NCBI GenBank assembly: GCA_002405565.1
Contig: DHMB01000086.1
Span: 7,423-16,851 of the forward strand
Reading direction: 5' to 3'
DNA length: 9,429 nt
Source: Clostridiales bacterium UBA4653
GTDB taxonomy: Bacteria > Bacillota > Clostridia > Oscillospirales > CAG-272
Shown here: one piece after another, positions 6,131 to 9,429 of the stretch
Layout: every line of letters begins with the position of its first letter
How positions within the stretch are numbered: the first letter of the stretch is position 1
Position numbers and translations under genes: made by a program
The notes under the pieces: generated by a model
Told to the model about the DNA's origin: nothing
What the model saw: the letters and a program-made list of their open reading frames with translations, nothing else
The model's database searches: none

Positions 6131-6196
6131 TCTCCTTTTGATGTCGATGAGGGGAGATGTTCCTTCCCGTTCATCGACAAAAAATCTATAAGGAGA
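6131..6196 (+). promoter_or_regulatory. Hairpin with possible Shine-Dalgarno-sequestering stem before the beta-helix gene
   Basis: TGTCGATGA (6142-6150) pairs perfectly with TCATCGACA (6171-6179). The stem continues with six inner pairs (6151-6156 with 6163-6168) after a 2-nt bulge. Around it, TCTCCTT (6131-6137) is the exact complement of AAGGAGA (6190-6196), the ribosome binding site of the gene at 6206. TCTCCTTT (6131-6138) is also the exact complement of AAAGGAGA (6004-6011), the binding site of the small upstream ORF. No U tail follows the hairpin, so translational rather than transcriptional control is the likelier use. Confidence 0.5.
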
Positions 6197-6205
6197 AGAA
6201 AGACT

Positions 6206-7804
6206 ATGAAAAAATTCTCATCCAAAAAAGCATTGCTTCTCAGCGTACTTTCAATGGTAATCTGCGTATCAATGCTTATCGGCTCGACATTCGCATGGTT
6301 TACGGACTCCGCAACCGCAAGTGTCAACACAATTCAGGCGGGTAACCTTGACGTTGAACTCGTAAAACCGGAAGCAAAAGCAGACGGTACATACGAATCC
6401 CTCGGCTCTGAAGCTCTTAAATGGGTTGCCGAAGACGGCAGAGAGCAGGACAAAATCCTTTGGGAACCGGGTTGCTCTTACAATCTCGAAAGCTTCCGTA
6501 TCCAGAACAACGGTGATCTTGCACTCAAATATAAGGTTGTCATCAGCGGTCTGACAGGTAACGCAAAGCTTCTTGAAGCGATCGACTTCAAAGTTTCCGT
6601 TGACGGCGACGCACTCGTTGCGAAAGACGGCGAATCCACCGTTTCTACCGTAGCAGATCTCAACAACTTTGAAGGCACGCTTACAGCCGGAGCCGTAACC
6701 GGAAAAATCACAATCACAGGCACGATGAAGACAACAGCGGGCAACGAATACAGAGGTCTCAAACTTGAAGGCATTTCCATAACGGTTTATGCAACGCAGA
6801 TGGCAAGCGAATTTGACTCAAACGGCAATACATATGACGAGAGCGCAAAATATCCTGCAGGCGTTACAATCATTGGTCTTGACGGCACATACGATAATCT
6901 CACCGTGGCTGCAAAGGCGTGGCGCGAAAGCAAGGGCGTTGTAACAAGTGGCAGTACTTTCGGTATGAACTCCTTGGGCACTGTTGATTCACTTACTTGG
7001 ATTGTCAGCGGCGAGACCGAAATCGGTGACGGCGAAGGCGTTATCGGTAACAATGGTGCCGGACAATCCATCCTCGGCGGTGGCTATTTCACTCCGAGCG
7101 TTACGGTAAAGAATATTACAGTCAAGGGCGTTAACGATGCGAAAATTACCGGAAACGGTGGCGACTACCTCGTTTCTGCTGCCGGAGAAAATGTTGTTTA
7201 TGAAAACATTACGTTTGTTGATACTGTCAGAATCGACAGCAACCCTGCGAATTTAATTTTCAGAAACTGTAAATTTGAAGCCGGTTTCAGAATGCCGCAC
7301 TCTGCAACCAATGCCAATGTAACGATTGAGAACTGCACATTTACAGGAAACGAATCAAGCGGCTATGCTATTTTTGCACAGGGCAATATGGCAAGTTTCA
7401 ATATAACGGGCAATGAAATCTCCGACTGCCAGCGTGGTATCAATGTTCAGGCCGGCAACAGTGCAGTTGTTACTATCAGCGGCAACACCATAAAGAACAT
7501 TGTCGGCAAGACTGATGGCTTTACTTACGGCGCTGCTATCCAGATGACCAGCGCTAAGACATTCGTCGTAACCGGCAACACAATTTCCGATGTTGCTGTT
7601 AATGCGCTCCATATCTATAAAGGCTGTCCTGCCGAGAGTATCGTCATCAAGGACAACAACATTTCTGCGGCTTATCTCTGCTGGAACGAAGCTGACTATG
7701 ATACGAGCAAAGTTGTATCAAGCGGCAACACAGTCAATGTTACAAACGAAAGCAAATGCGTGACAAAGACGGCTGAAGTTGACAGCACGTTTACACTCAA
7801 CTGA
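6206..7804 (+). CDS. Exported TasA/camelysin-like protein fused to a right-handed beta-helix, SipW-type signal peptide
   Basis: A 532-residue protein. Residues 1-30 are a signal peptide of the SipW-dependent type: K-rich start, hydrophobic core 9-29, then G-S-T-F-A-W-F-T-D-S, with cleavage probably after A30. This is followed by V-N-T-I-Q-A-G-N-L-D-V-E-L, as in TasA and camelysin. Roughly 31-200 fit the TasA/camelysin beta-sandwich. From about 290 to 512 there are repeated short strands with N-I-T/N-C-x-F and I-x-x-N-x-I patterns (for example 351-356, 373-378, 398-405, 422-429, 453-460, 479-486), typical of pectate-lyase-like right-handed beta-helices. No LPXTG or membrane anchor is seen at the C-terminus. 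The start is ATG 6206 with AAGGAGA (6190-6196) 9 nt upstream; an in-frame ATG at 6092 has no binding site and would bury the signal peptide. The unit is monocistronic, and no SipW-like peptidase gene is in the window. The likely role is a surface or extracellular matrix protein; substrate or partner unknown. Confidence 0.82.
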   Translation: MKKFSSKKALLLSVLSMVICVSMLIGSTFAWFTDSATASVNTIQAGNLDVELVKPEAKADGTYESLGSEALKWVAEDGREQDKILWEPGCSYNLESFRIQNNGDLALKYKVVISGLTGNAKLLEAIDFKVSVDGDALVAKDGESTVSTVADLNNFEGTLTAGAVTGKITITGTMKTTAGNEYRGLKLEGISITVYATQMASEFDSNGNTYDESAKYPAGVTIIGLDGTYDNLTVAAKAWRESKGVVTSGSTFGMNSLGTVDSLTWIVSGETEIGDGEGVIGNNGAGQSILGGGYFTPSVTVKNITVKGVNDAKITGNGGDYLVSAAGENVVYENITFVDTVRIDSNPANLIFRNCKFEAGFRMPHSATNANVTIENCTFTGNESSGYAIFAQGNMASFNITGNEISDCQRGINVQAGNSAVVTISGNTIKNIVGKTDGFTYGAAIQMTSAKTFVVTGNTISDVAVNALHIYKGCPAESIVIKDNNISAAYLCWNEADYDTSKVVSSGNTVNVTNESKCVTKTAEVDSTFTLN

Positions 7805-7821
7805 TTTTCGTTTTTCCCCTC

Positions 7822-7836
7822 CTCCTTCGGAAGGAG
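7822..7836 (+). other. Small hairpin after the beta-helix gene
   Basis: CTCCTT-CGG-AAGGAG, a 6-bp perfect stem 17 nt after the stop codon. Its tail GATAATCAAA is not U-rich. It probably stabilises the 3' end upstream of the main terminator. Confidence 0.4.
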
Positions 7837-7856
7837 AGATAATCAAACAGCAACAC

Positions 7857-7888
7857 ACGCCCGCGCAAATGCGCGGGCGTTGTTTATT
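7857..7888 (+). terminator. GC-rich intrinsic terminator of the beta-helix gene
   Basis: ACGCCCGCGC (7857-7866) pairs perfectly with GCGCGGGCGT (7871-7880) around an AAAT loop, followed by TGTTTATT. It lies 52 nt after the stop codon at 7804. Confidence 0.8.
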
Positions 7889-8032
7889 GGGTCTTGAAAA
7901 CGGAAGGTGGGCTACTACGCGGGCGTAAGCCCGGAACGCTGTTTTTATAAAAACGGCGTTGTCATAATACACAAAATAACCGCCCTCTGTTTGTGCAAAC
8001 GGCGCGAAAAGGGGGCAAAACTCTATATACTG
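7889..8032 (+). other. Intergenic spacer with a cluster of three hairpins, no gene seen
   Basis: CGGGC-GTAA-GCCCG (7920-7933) has a GNRA-type loop. AACGCTGTTTTT (7935-7946) pairs with AAAAACGGCGTT (7949-7960), 12 pairs with one G-U and a 2-nt loop. GCCCTC (7982-7987) pairs with GGGGGC (8011-8016), enclosing GTTTG-TG-CAAAC (7989-8000). I find no good promoter in front of the cluster and no convincing coding frame. It could be a structured RNA processed from readthrough, a protein-binding region for the promoter at 8033, or debris of a repeat. Confidence 0.4.
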
Positions 8033-8061
8033 TTGATTTTTTGCTGTTTTTTCGTTATAAT
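8033..8061 (+). promoter_or_regulatory. Probable sigma-A promoter of the M6 protease gene
   Basis: TTGATT (8033-8038), a 17-nt spacer and TATAAT (8056-8061). Transcription would start near 8068, within the adjoining palindrome at 8066-8080. Confidence 0.72.
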
Positions 8062-8065
8062 ATAA

Positions 8066-8080
8066 CTGTCTTTAAGACAG
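8066..8080 (+). promoter_or_regulatory. Palindrome over the transcription start, possible operator
   Basis: CTGTCTT-T-AAGACAG is a perfect 7-bp inverted repeat with a 1-nt centre, starting 4 nt after the -10 box and ending against the Shine-Dalgarno site (AGGGGG, 8079-8084). Its symmetry and place suit a repressor half-site pair; as RNA it would be a poor hairpin because the loop is too tight. Confidence 0.4.
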
Positions 8081-8092
8081 GGGGAAATGTTT

Positions 8093-9429
8093 ATGAAAAA
8101 CAGAAAAACCATTCGCGGACTGATGGCGGCTTTGCTTGCTTTTGCAATGCTTTTCGCTTTCATGCCATTGGCATTTGCGGCGGAGGATGAGGGCTTCATC
8201 CTGACCGAGCTTCCGGACAATTCATGGTCGCTCGACCCGATACCGTTGCTTATAATCAAAATATCGTTTGACGCAAACAAAAACGGTATAGACGATTATG
8301 ATATGTCAAACGGGAGCAAGCTCTATTCGGATAAGACCTCTCCTTATTACGGAGAACAATGGAGCTATTCGACGGACAAATATTGGTATGACGCGTTTTT
8401 CTCAGATGACAAGTCATCCATGAAGACATACTATAAGGAAGTGTCGAACGGCAGTTTCTATTTCTGTCCCGCAGAGGAGACATATGAATCAAAGGAGAAG
8501 CAGGGCGTTGTAAATGACGGCGTTGTCAACGTTGTCATTCCGTATAAGCACCCGATGGCAACGACGGGCGGGACTTCAAAGGAGGACTCAAACTCCAGGA
8601 ACGCCGCGCTCAGAGCGGCGGCGGAATACGTCGACTTTTCAAAATTCGATAAAAACGGCGATGGCAAGATTTCATATAATGAGCTTGCGATAGTTTATGT
8701 CTGCGGCGGTTACGAAGCCTCCGCAAATTCCGGCAAACCGAGCGACAAGCTCGCCTTCGGAGTCCATGCCCATTACACATCAAACACGCCGCAGAAGATT
8801 GACGGCGTTGAGGTCGGCGCTTCGTTTGTGCGCGCCGGCGAATATCTGGACGTAACTCAGCCGCTTACCGTCGGCACGATCGCGCATGAGCTCGGACATT
8901 TCATCGGCTCGCCCGACCTTTACGATACGAGCTCGAGCGGAACAAAATGGAACTATGCAGGCGATATGACGCTTATGGCGTCAGGCTCATGGAATAATTA
9001 CAGCGGCACTCCGCGCGGCGCTTCGCCCGCATATCTTGACCCCTACAACGCGATAAGCTGCGGACTTATGACGGCAACGGACGTAAACTCCGACGGCGAA
9101 TATACCCTTTATTCGCGTAACAGCAAAAAGGGCGAATACAATATTCTGAAGGTATACACACCCAACCCGAAGGAATATTACCTCATAGAAAACAGATATC
9201 ACGAGACAGGCTCGACAAAGTTTGACGCAATAAACTCATCCAACATGGCGATAGTCATCTGGCATATAGATGAGAGCATTGCCGAGTCATGGAGCGGGGT
9301 AAACGCCGCCGCAAGCGGTCATGACCCAGGCGTTGTGCCGATGGGAACTTCATCGATAGGCGCGACGCTTTGCGGCTTCAAATACATAAACGGCTCCTCC
9401 GACGGCAGAAGCTATACGTTTGAGGCGGG
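8093..9429 (+). CDS. Secreted M6-family metalloprotease (3'-truncated by the window)
   Basis: An open frame of 445 codons running off the window edge. Residues 1-29 form a Sec signal peptide (K-N-R-K start, hydrophobic core 10-24, P-L-A-F-A before A-E-D-E). The zinc site is H265-E-L-G-H269-F-I-G-S-P-D275-L-Y-D, the HExxHxxGxPDLY pattern of immune-inhibitor-A-like M6 peptidases, followed by M-T-L-M-A-S-G-S-W (Met-turn region) and L-D-P-Y-N-A-I-S. A canonical 12-residue EF-hand-type calcium loop, D-K-N-G-D-G-K-I-S-Y-N-E, lies at 186-197, and a second Asp/Asn-rich stretch, D-A-N-K-N-G-I-D-D, lies near residue 60. The start is ATG 8093 with GGGGG (8080-8084) 8 nt upstream; ATG 8087 is too close to it. 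The C-terminal domains and any anchor lie outside the window. The likely role is extracellular protein degradation. Confidence 0.88.
   Translation, partial: MKNRKTIRGLMAALLAFAMLFAFMPLAFAAEDEGFILTELPDNSWSLDPIPLLIIKISFDANKNGIDDYDMSNGSKLYSDKTSPYYGEQWSYSTDKYWYDAFFSDDKSSMKTYYKEVSNGSFYFCPAEETYESKEKQGVVNDGVVNVVIPYKHPMATTGGTSKEDSNSRNAALRAAAEYVDFSKFDKNGDGKISYNELAIVYVCGGYEASANSGKPSDKLAFGVHAHYTSNTPQKIDGVEVGASFVRAGEYLDVTQPLTVGTIAHELGHFIGSPDLYDTSSSGTKWNYAGDMTLMASGSWNNYSGTPRGASPAYLDPYNAISCGLMTATDVNSDGEYTLYSRNSKKGEYNILKVYTPNPKEYYLIENRYHETGSTKFDAINSSNMAIVIWHIDESIAESWSGVNAAASGHDPGVVPMGTSSIGATLCGFKYINGSSDGRSYTFEA

Noticed and set aside
6142..6184. Leader hairpin considered as a transcription attenuator
   Set aside because: The hairpin is followed by A residues rather than U on the plus strand, so intrinsic termination is not expected.
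6092..6205. Longer N-terminus for the beta-helix protein starting at ATG 6092
   Set aside because: There is no Shine-Dalgarno site, the extra 38 residues would precede a clear signal peptide, and the ATG at 6206 has AAGGAGA at good spacing.
7935..7960. Strong hairpin considered as an integron attC-like site or a terminator
   Set aside because: There is no integrase or cassette context, the core-site sequences do not match, and no U run follows.

Overview
The window looks like a chromosomal piece of a mid-GC member of the Clostridia (Bacillota), perhaps a gut Oscillospirales-type bacterium. Reasons: strong AGGAGG-type Shine-Dalgarno sites, near-consensus sigma-A promoters, U-tailed hairpin terminators, an ECF-transporter S component, a SipW-type signal peptide and an M6-family secreted protease. 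No rRNA, tRNA, CRISPR array, insertion sequence or phage gene is visible. The taxonomic call is an inference from style and gene families, not from a marker gene.

Layout. Positions 1-61 (minus) hold the first codons of an unidentified gene. Positions 133-1766 (minus) hold two tandem, paralogous, signal-peptide-less NodB-fold polysaccharide deacetylases, joined by an ATGA overlap and followed by a terminator. A divergent promoter region (1767-1921) separates them from wecB/mnaA (UDP-GlcNAc 2-epimerase, 1922-3019) on the plus strand. An ECF S component follows (3073-3606), then galE (3723-4739) behind a perfect-consensus promoter. Next is a membrane-anchored YiiX/YebB-type (permuted NlpC/P60) cysteine hydrolase whose frame is cut by one in-frame amber codon (4841-5695), closed by a strong terminator.

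From 5790 to 8080 the window changes character. A strong promoter drives a leader of about 320 nt with several stable hairpins, a small ORF carrying a run of nine G, and a sequence complementary to both Shine-Dalgarno sites in the leader. The leader precedes a 532-residue exported protein joining a SipW-type signal peptide and TasA/camelysin-like domain to a right-handed beta-helix (6206-7804). A GC-rich terminator ends this unit. After a hairpin-rich spacer, a promoter with a small palindrome starts an exported M6 metalloprotease (8093 onward) that runs off the window.

How the parts fit. WecB, GalE (with Cys at position 299, the residue linked to acceptance of UDP-GlcNAc/GalNAc) and the two deacetylases suggest N-acetylamino-sugar precursor and glycan metabolism. 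The right half encodes surface or secreted proteins. The most notable points are the TasA/beta-helix fusion with its elaborate and possibly phase-variable leader, the amber-interrupted hydrolase, and the unusual paired deacetylases. All functional links beyond family assignment are inference.
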